Assembly: GCA_003612335.1 (NCBI GenBank)
Contig: RAYO01000015.1
Span: 1 to 64,000, forward strand
Source of the DNA: a bacterium 1xD42-67
GTDB lineage: Bacteria; Bacillota; Clostridia; Oscillospirales; Oscillospiraceae
Direction: 5' to 3'
DNA length: 64,000 bases
Shown: positions 24,936 to 33,513 of the stretch, piece after piece
Numbering within the stretch: the first letter of the stretch is position 1
How the letters are laid out: each line of letters opens with the position of its first letter
Notes under the pieces: model-generated
What the model saw: the letters and a program-made list of their open reading frames with translations, nothing else
What the model was told of the DNA's origin: nothing
The model's database searches: none
Made by a program: the position numbers and the translations under genes

Positions 24936-27296
24936 TCAGGACAGGGGGAAGGTCACCACAGCGGTGAACAGGTCGGCTTCGGTGGAGATGGTCAGCTCGC
25001 CGCCGCAGGCCCGGGTGAAGGAGTCGGCGATGGACAGCCCCAGGCCGGAACCGCCGTCGGTGCGGCTCTCGTCCCCCCGGACGAAGCGGGCAGTGTACTC
25101 GGCGCCCGGCTCCAGCTCGGCGGCGGAGGTGTTCCGCAGGGTGGCCACCGACCGGCCGGCCACCGTCTCCAGGGACAGATATACCCTTGAGCCGGGCAGG
25201 GAGTATTTCAGGGCGTTTCCGATCAGGTTCTGGAAGACCCGGTACAGCCGGTCGCTGTCGGCGGTGATGGGCACCTCCTCCTCGGGGATGGAGGTCCGGA
25301 GGATCAGACCGCTCTCGTCGATGGCCTGGGCCATGTCGGCCAAGGTCTGGCGCAATAACCGTGCATGATCGAGGCGCTCTAATTTGACCGGGAGTTGTCC
25401 CGAGGCCGCCTTGCTCACCTCAAAGACATCCTGGACCATAGACTTGAGCCGCTGGGCCTTCTCCCCTAAGATCGTGACATATTCGCTGGCCGGGGGCTCC
25501 AAGGGCTCTTGGGAGAGCAGCTCGGTGTAGCTGATGATGGATGTGAGAGGGGTCTTCAGGTCGTGGGACACGTTGGTCACCAGTTCCACCTTCATCCGCT
25601 CGCTGCGGGTGCGCTCCTCCACCGCCTGGTGCAGGCCCTGACCGATGTGGTCCAGGTCGTCGGCGATCTGATAGAGGTCGCTGTCCTCCTGTAAGTCCGA
25701 TCTCCTTTCCAGATCCCCCGCCCGAAGGGCCGCGGCCTGGTCCGCCACCGCCCCGAAGTCGGTCCACAGCTTCCGCTGCCGCCAAGCGGTCCAGACGTAC
25801 ACCGCCATCGCCAGCAGCCAGGGCAGGCCCAGCAGATTCCAGATGGCCCAGGTGGGCAGGTACAGCTCCAGGGTCTGGGCCACCAGGAGGGACAGCACCT
25901 CCAGCCACAGCAGGAGCAGGGCCAGCCCGAGGAGACCGTTCCTCCGGCTCAGCCGCCTTTGCAGGGGGTACTTGAGCTCCTGGACGGCCAGCATTCCAAA
26001 TACACCCTGTTTCCACGGCTTTCTATTATACCGCCAGTCATTGACGATCAGCAGGTACAGCCCCCAGAACACCGCCAGCAGGCCGGGCGTGTGGTCGGCC
26101 AGCTCCCGGAGGTACTCCTGGAACAACCAGCCGCCGTTCTCCTGGAGGATGGCCATCGCTATATCGATGTTGGTAGTATACTCCTCCGAGATGACCTGGG
26201 CATAGCCGTACTCCTGGAGGATGACGTCCCGCTCCTCGCCGGGGAGCTGATCCAGCATCTCCCAGTCCAAGGAGACGTCGCCGGGAACGGCGGTGACGCT
26301 GGGAACGGCGGCCGAGCTGGACTCCCCATAGGAATACGTGGGGGCGTAGGCGTAGGTCAGCTCCTGCCAGATCTCCCCCAGATACTCCGGGCGGGGCATA
26401 CAGAGGAACACCAGCAGCAGGGCGGCCAGCACCTTGACCTCGAACCAGACCTTGCCCGTCCCCCGGGCCAGGGCCTGGTCGGCCCGTTTTTTGTCCTGAC
26501 CCAGCAGGATATACACCAGGAACGCCCCCGCGCCCACACCCGTTCGGACAGCGTGGCCCATGATAGTTTTCCGGTAGTGGGTCAGGTTCCGCTTCAAGTA
26601 GTACAGCTCGTTGTACTGGTCGGAGCCGGTGCTGCCGTAGCTGCCCTTGATGAAGATCTGGGGCTCGTCGATCACCGCCATGGTCACCTTCACCTTGGAC
26701 CCCGCCTCGTCCACCGTGAAGTTCTTGTAGCCGGGGACATACCACTGATAGGGTTCGTCGATGCTCTCAAAGCGGTAGTAGCCGTCGCCATAGAGATCCA
26801 GCTCCGTGCCGTCCTTCCAGGCCCGGACCTTCTGCCCGTCGAACTGGAGGAGGAAGCCATATCCCTCGGGGAGCTGGGCGGCTGTCCCAGAGGCAGTCAA
26901 TGTCTCGCTGTTGCTGTAAAGGGTCTCCCCCTCCTTCTCCACACGGTAGAGGATGTTCTTGTCCTCCTTCATCCGTTCATGGGCCCCTTTGGCCCACCGC
27001 TCCGCGCCGGTGGAGGGTACCGGGCCGTTTCCGTCGTCCGCGCTGTAGCCGTAATAGCCGTAGGCCCAGCCCCCGGCCCCCATGGTAATGAGCCGCTCCA
27101 GCCGGGAGGAGACGAACCCCCGGAACTCCGTCGTGTCCCGCCAGTCCGAGGCGAAGCTGTCGGAGATCCACCGCCGGCTCCCGGAGGAGGTCAGCGCCGT
27201 GCCGAAGTACAGCGCCCCCTCCAGAATCATCGATACCCCCAGCAGGAAGGCCACAAAGCCTAAGATCGCCTTACTTTTTTTCCATTTTGTATCCAA
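24936..27296 (-). CDS. Membrane sensor histidine kinase
   Basis: A 786-residue kinase. An N-terminal anchor (ILGFVAFLLGVSMILEGAL) is followed by a large external region, then several hydrophobic helices around residues 245-500. The cytosolic part contains the phospho-acceptor NVSHDLKTPLTSIISY (His about 578), the N-box FQNLIGNALKYS near 694 and the G-box DGGSGLGLSIADSF. The long multi-helix input domain is atypical. The start appears to be TTG, because the first hydrophobic helix begins ten residues later and no ATG fits, but the ribosome site is weak. The gene overlaps the response regulator stop by 26 bases. The signal is unknown. Confidence 0.92.
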   Translation of the reverse strand: MDTKWKKSKAILGFVAFLLGVSMILEGALYFGTALTSSGSRRWISDSFASDWRDTTEFRGFVSSRLERLITMGAGGWAYGYYGYSADDGNGPVPSTGAERWAKGAHERMKEDKNILYRVEKEGETLYSNSETLTASGTAAQLPEGYGFLLQFDGQKVRAWKDGTELDLYGDGYYRFESIDEPYQWYVPGYKNFTVDEAGSKVKVTMAVIDEPQIFIKGSYGSTGSDQYNELYYLKRNLTHYRKTIMGHAVRTGVGAGAFLVYILLGQDKKRADQALARGTGKVWFEVKVLAALLLVFLCMPRPEYLGEIWQELTYAYAPTYSYGESSSAAVPSVTAVPGDVSLDWEMLDQLPGEERDVILQEYGYAQVISEEYTTNIDIAMAILQENGGWLFQEYLRELADHTPGLLAVFWGLYLLIVNDWRYNRKPWKQGVFGMLAVQELKYPLQRRLSRRNGLLGLALLLLWLEVLSLLVAQTLELYLPTWAIWNLLGLPWLLAMAVYVWTAWRQRKLWTDFGAVADQAAALRAGDLERRSDLQEDSDLYQIADDLDHIGQGLHQAVEERTRSERMKVELVTNVSHDLKTPLTSIISYTELLSQEPLEPPASEYVTILGEKAQRLKSMVQDVFEVSKAASGQLPVKLERLDHARLLRQTLADMAQAIDESGLILRTSIPEEEVPITADSDRLYRVFQNLIGNALKYSLPGSRVYLSLETVAGRSVATLRNTSAAELEPGAEYTARFVRGDESRTDGGSGLGLSIADSFTRACGGELTISTEADLFTAVVTFPLS

Positions 27297-27966
27297 TGCC
27301 CCACACCACCTTCAAATAGTCTGGCTCACGAGGGTCCAGCTCGATCTTCTCCCGGATGCGCCGGATGTGGACCATCACCGTGTTCTCGGAGGACCAGGCG
27401 TCCTCCCCCCACACCCGGCGGTAGATCTCTTCCGCAGGGAAGACCCGGCCCAGATTGCGCATGAGCAGGTCCACGATGCCCGTCTCGATGTTGGTCAGGC
27501 GCACCGGCTCGCCGTCGGCGGTGAGGGCGCGTCTGTCCGGGTCGTATTCCAGCCGGCCGCTGACGATGATCCCGGCAGGGGCGGTGTCCACGCCCCCCAG
27601 ACGGGTATACCGCCGCAGCTGGCTGCGCACCCGGGCCACCAGCTCCTGGATCCCAAAGGGCTTGGTGACGTAGTCGTCCGCCCCCATGCTCAGGCCCAGG
27701 ACCTTGTCGCTCTCCTCGCTCTTGGCCGACAGGACGATGATGGGCAGGTTCCGCCGCTCCCGGATCCGCAGGACCGCCGACAGGCCGTCCAGCCGCGGCA
27801 TCATCACGTCCATGATGATCAGCCGCAGGTCGGGGTCCGTCGCCTTGTCCAGCGCCTCCATACCGTCGTAGGCCCGGAGGACCCGCCACTCCTCCTTCTC
27901 CAGGGCGGCGGCGATGGCCCCCACGATCTCCCGGTCGTCGTCCACTACCAATATCGTATCTCGCAT
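27271..27966 (-). CDS. OmpR-family response regulator
   Basis: A 231-residue DNA-binding regulator. The receiver domain has the acidic pair VVDDDRE, phospho-acceptor Asp in IIMDVMMPRLDG, and the conserved Lys in DDYVTKPFG. The C-terminal winged helix has RLTNIETGIVDLLM, VHIRRIREKIE and GIGYKME. Of two possible ATGs, the one at 27966 has GGGAGGAG eight bases upstream. It is co-transcribed with and overlaps its cognate kinase. Three TCTTAC repeats just upstream are candidate autoregulatory sites. Confidence 0.95.
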   Translation of the reverse strand: MRDTILVVDDDREIVGAIAAALEKEEWRVLRAYDGMEALDKATDPDLRLIIMDVMMPRLDGLSAVLRIRERRNLPIIVLSAKSEESDKVLGLSMGADDYVTKPFGIQELVARVRSQLRRYTRLGGVDTAPAGIIVSGRLEYDPDRRALTADGEPVRLTNIETGIVDLLMRNLGRVFPAEEIYRRVWGEDAWSSENTVMVHIRRIREKIELDPREPDYLKVVWGIGYKMEKK

Positions 27967-27997
27967 CAGATCCGCTCCTCCCTCGTTCACTGGGCCC

Positions 27998-28025
27998 AGG
28001 ATACCAGAGATATCTTACGAAACAA
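27998..28025 (-). promoter_or_regulatory. Candidate promoter of the two-component operon
   Basis: On the minus strand, TTGTTT and TATCCT with a 16-base spacer. One GTAAGA repeat lies inside the spacer. Confidence 0.5.
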
Positions 28026-28052
28026 GTGGGGTCTTTCTTACAGATCTCTTAC
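28013..28052 (-). promoter_or_regulatory. Direct GTAAGA repeats, likely response-regulator boxes
   Basis: TCTTAC (GTAAGA on the minus strand) occurs at 28013-28018, 28036-28041 and 28047-28052. The last two start 11 bases apart, one helical turn, and the first is 23 bases from the second. This is the spacing expected for tandem binding of an OmpR-type dimer. Confidence 0.55.
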
Positions 28053-28228
28053 ATTTTATCCCCGCGGTCGGGAAAAGGCAAGAAGATCCGCCGCCGCCCG
28101 GCAGATCTCCCCAGCAAAATTCAAAAAGATATTTGTTTTTCTTCACGCTTTTTTCATATTTTAGGGTTATGATAGCCACAGTTCCAGGGAGCACCTGAGA
28201 TCCCCCGTTTCGAAAGGAGCGTTTTGAC

Positions 28229-29644
28229 ATGGAAGAGTTCAATTTTTACAGCAGCGAGAACGACGGCTACCGGGGCGGCTTTGGGGACTACACCGACCCT
28301 GTCCCCCCGATGCCTGATACCCCCCTCCGCACCGGCCCCCGGGCCCCCAGGAAAAAGCGGGGGGCGGCAAAGGTGGTGGCGCTGGTGCTGGCCTGTGCCC
28401 TGGCGGGCGGCTCCGCCGGCGTGGGCGAGGCCTGGCTCTACCAGCAGCTTTCCCCCAGGCCTCAGCTCCCACCGGGCGGCTCCGTCGTCCTCCAGGAGGA
28501 GGACCGCCCCCAGGTGGAGACGGTACGCAACACCAACAGCGGCCAGCCCATGTCCCCCCAGCAGCTCTACGCCGCCAACCTGCCCTCCTGCGTGGGCATC
28601 ACGGTGAACACCACGGTGAACATCTTCGGGCAGACCACCACCTCCGCCGCCTCGGGCTCCGGATTCGTCCTCAGTCAGGACGGCTACATCGCCACCAACT
28701 ACCACGTGATCGAGGAGGCGGTGGACAACAGCTCGGTGACCATCGAGGTGTCCTTCGCCAACGGTGACAAGTACGACGCCAAGCTGGTGGGGGGCGAGAA
28801 GGACAACGACGTGGCCGTCCTCAAGATCGAGGCCAGCGGTCTCGTCCCTGTCACCCTGGGGGACAGCGACAAGCTGGTGGTGGGCGAGAGCGTCTACGCC
28901 ATCGGCAACCCCCTGGGCGAGCTGACCTACTCCCTTACCGACGGGATCGTCTCCGCCCTGGACCGGCTGATCACCACCACCAGCGTCAACAGGAACGGCC
29001 AGAAGGAGTCCACCACCCTCAACGTCCTCCAGACCAACTGCGCCATCAACCCGGGCAACTCCGGCGGTCCTCTCTTCGACAGCTACGGCAATGTGATCGG
29101 CATCACCACCGCCAAATATACCCAGTCCTCCTCCGGCGTCAACGCCGAAGGCCTGGGCTTCGCTCTGCCGATCAACGACGTGAAGGCCCTGCTGGCCGAC
29201 ATCATCGAGAACGGCTACGTCACCGGCAAGCCCTATCTGGGGGTCCAGGTGCTCCCCGTATCCTCTGACGCCCAGCGCTACGGCATCCCCGCCGGGGCCT
29301 CTGTGGAGTATGTGGCCGAGGGCTCCTGCGCCCAGAAGGCGGGCCTCCAGGCCGGCGACATCATCACCGCCATCGACGGCACCGCCATCGACTCCCCCTC
29401 CGCTCTCACCGCCGCCCTGTCCACCAACTACCGGTCCGGCGACACCGCGGTCCTCACCGTGATCCGCAGCCAGAAGGAGCTGGCGCTCACCGTCACCTTC
29501 GACGAGAAGAACGCCCAGACCGAGGCCAACAACCAGATCCAGCAGGACGGCGGACAGCAGTCCCAGCAGCCCTCCCAGCAGCAGCCCGGCCAGGGCGGCA
29601 GCTACTACTACCAGTGGCCCTTCAACGATATGTTCCCCTGGTGA
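28229..29644 (+). CDS. HtrA/DegP-like membrane-anchored serine protease
   Basis: A 471-residue envelope protease. A 47-residue cytosolic, acidic then basic tail is followed by one transmembrane helix (AAKVVALVLACALAGGSAG). The trypsin-like domain has its triad at His159 (TNYHVIEEA), Asp194 (KDNDVAVLKI) and Ser278 (NPGNSGGPL). One PDZ domain spans about 335-435, followed by a Gln/Ser-rich tail. AAAGGAG precedes the ATG. It is divergent from the two-component operon, so that system may control it, as CssRS controls htrA in Bacillus; that link is an inference. Confidence 0.95.
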   Translation: MEEFNFYSSENDGYRGGFGDYTDPVPPMPDTPLRTGPRAPRKKRGAAKVVALVLACALAGGSAGVGEAWLYQQLSPRPQLPPGGSVVLQEEDRPQVETVRNTNSGQPMSPQQLYAANLPSCVGITVNTTVNIFGQTTTSAASGSGFVLSQDGYIATNYHVIEEAVDNSSVTIEVSFANGDKYDAKLVGGEKDNDVAVLKIEASGLVPVTLGDSDKLVVGESVYAIGNPLGELTYSLTDGIVSALDRLITTTSVNRNGQKESTTLNVLQTNCAINPGNSGGPLFDSYGNVIGITTAKYTQSSSGVNAEGLGFALPINDVKALLADIIENGYVTGKPYLGVQVLPVSSDAQRYGIPAGASVEYVAEGSCAQKAGLQAGDIITAIDGTAIDSPSALTAALSTNYRSGDTAVLTVIRSQKELALTVTFDEKNAQTEANNQIQQDGGQQSQQPSQQQPGQGGSYYYQWPFNDMFPW

Positions 29645-29657
29645 TCCCGCCCCTCCC

Positions 29658-29690
29658 GCCTGCGGCCCGAAAAAGGGCCGCAGGCATCTT
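29658..29690 (+). terminator. Hairpin terminator after htrA
   Basis: GCCTGCGGCCC, loop GAAAAA, GGGCCGCAGGC, followed by a short ATCTTCG tail. The stem is strong and the tail weak. Confidence 0.65.
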
Positions 29691-29697
29691 CGTCCCA

Positions 29698-29727
29698 TTG
29701 ACAAGGCCGGTCTTGATGGCTTATAAT
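29698..29727 (+). promoter_or_regulatory. Sigma-A promoter of the gene at 29773
   Basis: TTGACA and TATAAT with an 18-base spacer, 45 bases before the start codon. Confidence 0.85.
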
Positions 29728-29772
29728 CATGACCAGCATCCCTAAAACTTTGATACATAGGAGATATCAGGA

Positions 29773-30675
29773 ATGTTTGGTCTGTTTGGAAAAAAAGAGG
29801 GCAAGGCCGGAGAGGACCGGGTGGCCGAGTGTCAAAAGAAGAAGGACTGGGCGGGCCTGGCCAAGGCCTACTATGAGATGGGCGTCTCTGCCATGGAGGC
29901 GGGGGACCTGGAGCACGCCCAGCTGTGGCTCCACCGCTCGGACACTATCTACAGCGCCGACGACGATGTCTATGAGAAGGTAGGGGACAAGATCGCAGAC
30001 GACTGCTCCGACCGGATCGGCCGGCTGGAGGCGGAAGAGGGCCTGCTGTATAACGCCGTCCCCGCCGAGATCTCTGAGAAGGCGGAGGAGCTGAGCGAGC
30101 CCCAGGTGCGCATCTGGGGCCTGCTGTCCGCCGCCCGGCTGGCGGCGCTGGGGAAGCGGCTGTCCGGGATCCCCGGCTGCGAGGTGCTGGGAGAGCTGGG
30201 CTGGGCCGTGGACATGATGGCGAGGTCCCTCCAGGAGCCCCCCACGCAGGAGGAGTATCAGCACCTGATGGACGTCTGCAACGGCCTGTACGCGCTGAAC
30301 GGCAAGCCGGGCTACTGGTGCGGCCAGATCGATGTGCCCGGCGGGGCCCCCTTCCAGGTCTTCGACCTGAACGGCATGATGGGGGTAGAGCAGGAGCTCA
30401 GCGGCTTCATCGACAGCCACCTGCGTCTCATCGCCGCCCTGAGCCAGGGGGTGGAGGATCCCGCCGCCGCCGCTGAGAGCGATATCGTGGGCTGCACCCT
30501 CCTGCCCGACTACTATGTCCGCACCGGCGGGGGCCGGCTGGAGGAGGTCCCCCAGATCCGGGCGGAGCTGGAGCGGATCCAAAGCGACTATGAGTTCGTC
30601 TGTGACGGTCTCACCTGGGAAAAGGTGGGCCAGCGGATCGCCGCCTATCAGGCGCTGGACATCCTGGCGATGTGA
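29773..30675 (+). CDS. Unknown protein with TPR-like N-terminus
   Basis: A 300-residue acidic cytosolic protein. It starts with MFGLFGKKEGKAG, a short hydrophobic/basic tail sometimes seen on membrane-associated soluble proteins. About residues 20-60 (DWAGLAKAYYEMGVSAMEAG, then AQLWLHRSD) look like one or two tetratricopeptide helices. The rest is helical with no catalytic motif I recognise. It is monocistronic, with a consensus promoter and its own terminator. AGGAGA precedes the ATG. I do not recognise the family. Confidence 0.8.
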   Translation: MFGLFGKKEGKAGEDRVAECQKKKDWAGLAKAYYEMGVSAMEAGDLEHAQLWLHRSDTIYSADDDVYEKVGDKIADDCSDRIGRLEAEEGLLYNAVPAEISEKAEELSEPQVRIWGLLSAARLAALGKRLSGIPGCEVLGELGWAVDMMARSLQEPPTQEEYQHLMDVCNGLYALNGKPGYWCGQIDVPGGAPFQVFDLNGMMGVEQELSGFIDSHLRLIAALSQGVEDPAAAAESDIVGCTLLPDYYVRTGGGRLEEVPQIRAELERIQSDYEFVCDGLTWEKVGQRIAAYQALDILAM

Positions 30676-30681
30676 TGATGG

Positions 30682-30717
30682 GTCCGGATCTCTGATATGG
30701 GATCCGGACTTCCTTTT
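30682..30717 (+). terminator. Terminator upstream of the cobalamin riboswitch
   Basis: GTCCGGATC/GATCCGGAC with a 10-base loop, then TTCCTTTT. Confidence 0.75.
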
Positions 30718-30743
30718 CGTCTGGAGATGTGGTATGATATCCC

Positions 30744-30898
30744 CGCTCCAGGTGCCCGGGCGGCAGCGTCCGGGAGAATAGGGAAGAAAGACACGGTCCC
30801 GCCGCTGTGAGAGGGGAGCCAGCTCCAAATATGCCACTGGGAGACCGGGAAGGCGGAGACTGGCGGCGATCCTCAAGTCAGAAGACCTGCCTGGAGCG
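30744..30898 (+). ncRNA. Cobalamin (B12) riboswitch
   Basis: The closing stem CGCTCCAGG/CCTGGAGCG encloses the conserved blocks of this class: GGTGCCCGGGCGGCAGC, GAGAATAGGGAA, CCGCTGTGAGAGGGGAGC, the B12-box region TATGCCACTGGGAGACCGGG and AAGTCAGAAGACCTGCC. It precedes a DUF4430 protein and an ECF S component. No classical terminator follows. A short GCGCTCGC/GCGAGTG pairing near the ribosome site suggests translational control. A TATGAT box at 30733-30738 is a possible -10. Confidence 0.93.
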
Positions 30899-30940
30899 CT
30901 CGCTCTTATGTTGCGAGTGACAACGATAGGAGGTCATATC

Positions 30941-31327
30941 ATGAAAGGGAACAAAAAGACAGTGCTCGTCCTGGCTGCTCTGGCGGCAGCCGCGGTCCTG
31001 ATGCTGGGGCTCTGGTGGTCCACCCAGCCCAAGGCCCAGGAGGGGGACAAGACGGTGATCGTGGAGGTGGTCCACGGCGACCAGAGCTCCAAGGAGTTCA
31101 CCTACCGCACCGACGCCCAGCACCTGGGCCCCCTGCTGACAGAGGAGGGGCTGATCCAGGGGGAGCAGGGCGCCATGGGCCTGTTCATCCTCACGGCGGA
31201 CGGCGAGACCGCCCAGGGCAGCCAGTGGTGGTGCATCACCAAGGGGGGCGCCTGGCTGGACACCGGCGTGGATAAGACGCCCATCGCTGACGGCGACCAC
31301 TTCGAGCTGACCTTGAAAAAGGGGTAG
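30941..31327 (+). CDS. Secreted DUF4430 protein, probable B12-uptake partner
   Basis: A 128-residue protein with an N-terminal membrane anchor or signal (KKTVLVLAALAAAAVLMLGL) and one DUF4430 domain (SKEFTYRTDAQHLGPLL, then MGLFILTADGET, and WWCITKGGAWLDTGVD). This domain resembles the beta domain of vertebrate cobalamin carriers. The ATG follows TAGGAGGT. It lies just behind the cobalamin riboswitch and six bases before the S-component gene, so it most likely binds corrinoid outside the membrane and hands it to the transporter; that role is inferred from context. Confidence 0.87.
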   Translation: MKGNKKTVLVLAALAAAAVLMLGLWWSTQPKAQEGDKTVIVEVVHGDQSSKEFTYRTDAQHLGPLLTEEGLIQGEQGAMGLFILTADGETAQGSQWWCITKGGAWLDTGVDKTPIADGDHFELTLKKG

Positions 31328-31333
31328 CCCGCC

Positions 31334-31855
31334 ATGGATGGGAACGACCTGCGCACAGCCAGCCGCCGCGTGGTGCTCTGCGCCCTGCTGGCCTCCCTGA
31401 TGCTGGTGCTCCAGACGGCCATGGCCCCCCTGCCCAACATCGAGCCGGTGTCCCTGCTGATCCTGGTCTGCGCCCGGGCTTTCGGCCGGCAGGTGTTCTG
31501 GATCGTCTATACCTTCGTATTTTTGGAGGGCCTGGTCTTCGGCTTCCACCTGTGGTGGATCACCTATCTCTACATCTGGGCCCTCTGGGCCCTGACGGTC
31601 CTCCTCCTGGCACGGGGGAAGGGCCAGCCGGTCCTGGTCTGGGCGGCAGCCAGCGGGGCCTTCGGGCTCAGCTTCGGCGCCCTGGACGCCCTGCCCTATC
31701 TGGCCGGCGGGCCCTGGGCCGCCCTCTCCCGGTGGATCACCGGGATCCCCTTCGACCTGATCCACTGCGTGGGGAACTTCGCCCTGGCCCTCGCCCTGGA
31801 GGAGCCCCTGTACCAGACCCTGTCCCAGCTGCGCGACGGACTGGGCAGGAAATAA
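31334..31855 (+). CDS. ECF transporter S component, probable cobalamin/corrinoid type
   Basis: A 173-residue integral membrane protein with about five or six helices, starting RRVVLCALLASLMLVLQTAM and containing the PNIEPVSLLILVCARAFG segment typical of ECF S subunits. Substrate is assigned from the upstream cobalamin riboswitch and DUF4430 partner. No ATPase or EcfT gene is adjacent, so it must use a shared module elsewhere. It ends at a strong bidirectional terminator. Confidence 0.87.
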   Translation: MDGNDLRTASRRVVLCALLASLMLVLQTAMAPLPNIEPVSLLILVCARAFGRQVFWIVYTFVFLEGLVFGFHLWWITYLYIWALWALTVLLLARGKGQPVLVWAAASGAFGLSFGALDALPYLAGGPWAALSRWITGIPFDLIHCVGNFALALALEEPLYQTLSQLRDGLGRK

Positions 31856-31856
31856 G

Positions 31857-31895
31857 AAAGACCTGGAGGCGGGACATCCCGCCTCCAGGTCTTTT
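31857..31895. terminator. Bidirectional terminator
   Basis: An 18-bp perfect stem AAAGACCTGGAGGCGGGA/TCCCGCCTCCAGGTCTTT with a two-base loop and a following T, between the S-component gene and the convergent methyltransferase gene. Confidence 0.92.
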
Positions 31896-31906
31896 CCATG
31901 CGTGCT

Positions 31907-33271
31907 TCATCTCGCGCCGGTCCTGTCCAAACAGACGACGGTCTCCACATGTCTCGTCCGGGGGAACAGGTCCACCCCCTGGGCGCTCGTCACCTGGTAT
32001 CCCAGATCGCGGAATCTTGCCGCGTCCCGAGCCAAGGTAGCCGGGTCGCAGGAGACATAGACGATCCGCTCCGGGGCCATACCGGCCAAGATGGCGGGCA
32101 CCTCCGGGGCCAGGCCCTTCCTGGGCGGATCCACGCAGACCATCTGGGGCCGGGCCCCCTCCGCCGCCAGACGCCGGGCCACCGCCCCGGCGTCACCGCA
32201 GAAGAACTCCGCATTCGATATCCCGTTCCGCCGGGCGTTCTCCTCCGCGTCCTCCACGGCCTGGGGGAGGATCTCCGCCCCGATGACCCGTCCCGCTCTG
32301 CGGGCCAGGACCAGGGAGATGGTCCCGATCCCGCAGTAGAGATCCAGGACGGTCTCCTTCCCAGAGAGCTGGGCCAGATCCAGGACGAGGCCATACAGCC
32401 GCTCCGTCTGGGCCCGGTCAATCTGGAAGAAGGATGGCACCGACAGCCGGAAGGTCGATCCGCACAGCTCCTCCTCCAGCCAGTCCCGGCCCCAAAGGAG
32501 GGCGTACCGGTCCCCCAGGATCACGTTGGTGTCCCGGTCGTTGGTGTTGAGGACCACCCCCGTCAGCCCCGGCTCTGCCCGGCGCAGGGCCTCAGTCAGT
32601 TCGCCGGCGCATGGCAGGCGGTCCCCATTGGCCACCACGCACACCAGGCTCTCCCCCCGGCTGTTGGTGCGGACATACAGATGCCGGACCAGCCCCCGCC
32701 CCGTCCTCTCATCGTAAGCGGGCACGGCGTGCTCCTCCATCCAGCCCTTGAACGCCCCCCTCAGCCGGGTGACGGCCTCTGGCTGGAGCAGGCAGTCCGG
32801 CGCGTCCAGGACGTCGTGGCTCCGGGGGCGGTAGTAGCCCACGGCCAGTCTCCCTCTCCCCTGGGACACCGGGAGCTGTACCTTGTTCCGGTAGCGGTCC
32901 GGCTCCTCCGCGCCCAGCACGGGGGGGAGGTCCACCGTCACATGGCCCACCCGCTCCAGGGCATCGGCGATCCGCTGCCTCTTGGCCCGCAGCTCCTCCG
33001 CATAGGTCATGTGCCGGAACTGACAGCCGCCGCATCTGCTGTACAGGGGACAGTCCGGGGCGATCCGCTCAGGGGAGGGGCGGAGCAGCTGTGTCCCCCG
33101 GCCCCAGGCCACACGCCGGTCCACCTTCTCCAAGCGGACCATCCACCGCTCCCCCTGGACCACGGCGGGGACGAAGACGACCCGCCCCTCCAGCCGGCCC
33201 ACTCCCATCCCCTCGGCGGTGTATCCGGTGATATCCAGGGCGTGGACCGTATTTTTTCTGATCTCGGCCAT
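31907..33271 (-). CDS. 23S rRNA (uracil-5-)-methyltransferase, RlmD/TrmA family
   Basis: A 454-residue SAM-dependent methyltransferase. The N-terminal TRAM RNA-binding domain (DITGYTAEGMGVGRLEGRV) is followed by an iron-sulfur Cys motif (DCPLYSRCGGCQFRHM), which points to the RlmC/RlmD branch. The catalytic part has LDLYCGIGTISLVLA, NDRDTNVILGDR, the VDPPRKG motif, and the nucleophile region YVSCDPATLARD. Target is probably U1939 and/or U747 of 23S rRNA. It is monocistronic on the minus strand. Confidence 0.92.
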   Translation of the reverse strand: MAEIRKNTVHALDITGYTAEGMGVGRLEGRVVFVPAVVQGERWMVRLEKVDRRVAWGRGTQLLRPSPERIAPDCPLYSRCGGCQFRHMTYAEELRAKRQRIADALERVGHVTVDLPPVLGAEEPDRYRNKVQLPVSQGRGRLAVGYYRPRSHDVLDAPDCLLQPEAVTRLRGAFKGWMEEHAVPAYDERTGRGLVRHLYVRTNSRGESLVCVVANGDRLPCAGELTEALRRAEPGLTGVVLNTNDRDTNVILGDRYALLWGRDWLEEELCGSTFRLSVPSFFQIDRAQTERLYGLVLDLAQLSGKETVLDLYCGIGTISLVLARRAGRVIGAEILPQAVEDAEENARRNGISNAEFFCGDAGAVARRLAAEGARPQMVCVDPPRKGLAPEVPAILAGMAPERIVYVSCDPATLARDAARFRDLGYQVTSAQGVDLFPRTRHVETVVCLDRTGAR

Positions 33272-33440
33272 GTGGAGCCCCCCTTTCCAAGTCAGATGAT
33301 GATATCATATCCTGACAGGGAAGTAAAGCCCCGCTCCGGGGCCATAGTCCCATCGGAACTGCCCACAGACACCGCTTTCCTGCAAAAAACGACATTTACC
33401 GACAAATAATCTTGCCCTTCCCCAGTCTATGCCCCATAGT

Positions 33441-33477
33441 TTTCCCCAAGGGGATCGATCCCTCCTTTTTGGGGAAA
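33441..33477. promoter_or_regulatory. Nested palindromes upstream of the integrase
   Basis: TTTCCCCAA (33441-33449) and TTGGGGAAA (33469-33477) are inverted arms around the perfect palindrome GGGATCGATCCC (33451-33462). The element ends 36 bases before the integrase start. It could be a repressor operator, or part of a recombination site. Confidence 0.5.
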
Positions 33478-33513
33478 GATACCCAAATATAGAAAAAATA
33501 TGGAGGCATCACT

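Noticed and set aside
28138-28173. Sigma-A promoter for htrA using TATGAT at 28168
   Set aside because: A plausible -10 exists, but no -35-like hexamer is at 16-18 bases, so it is not listed as a feature.
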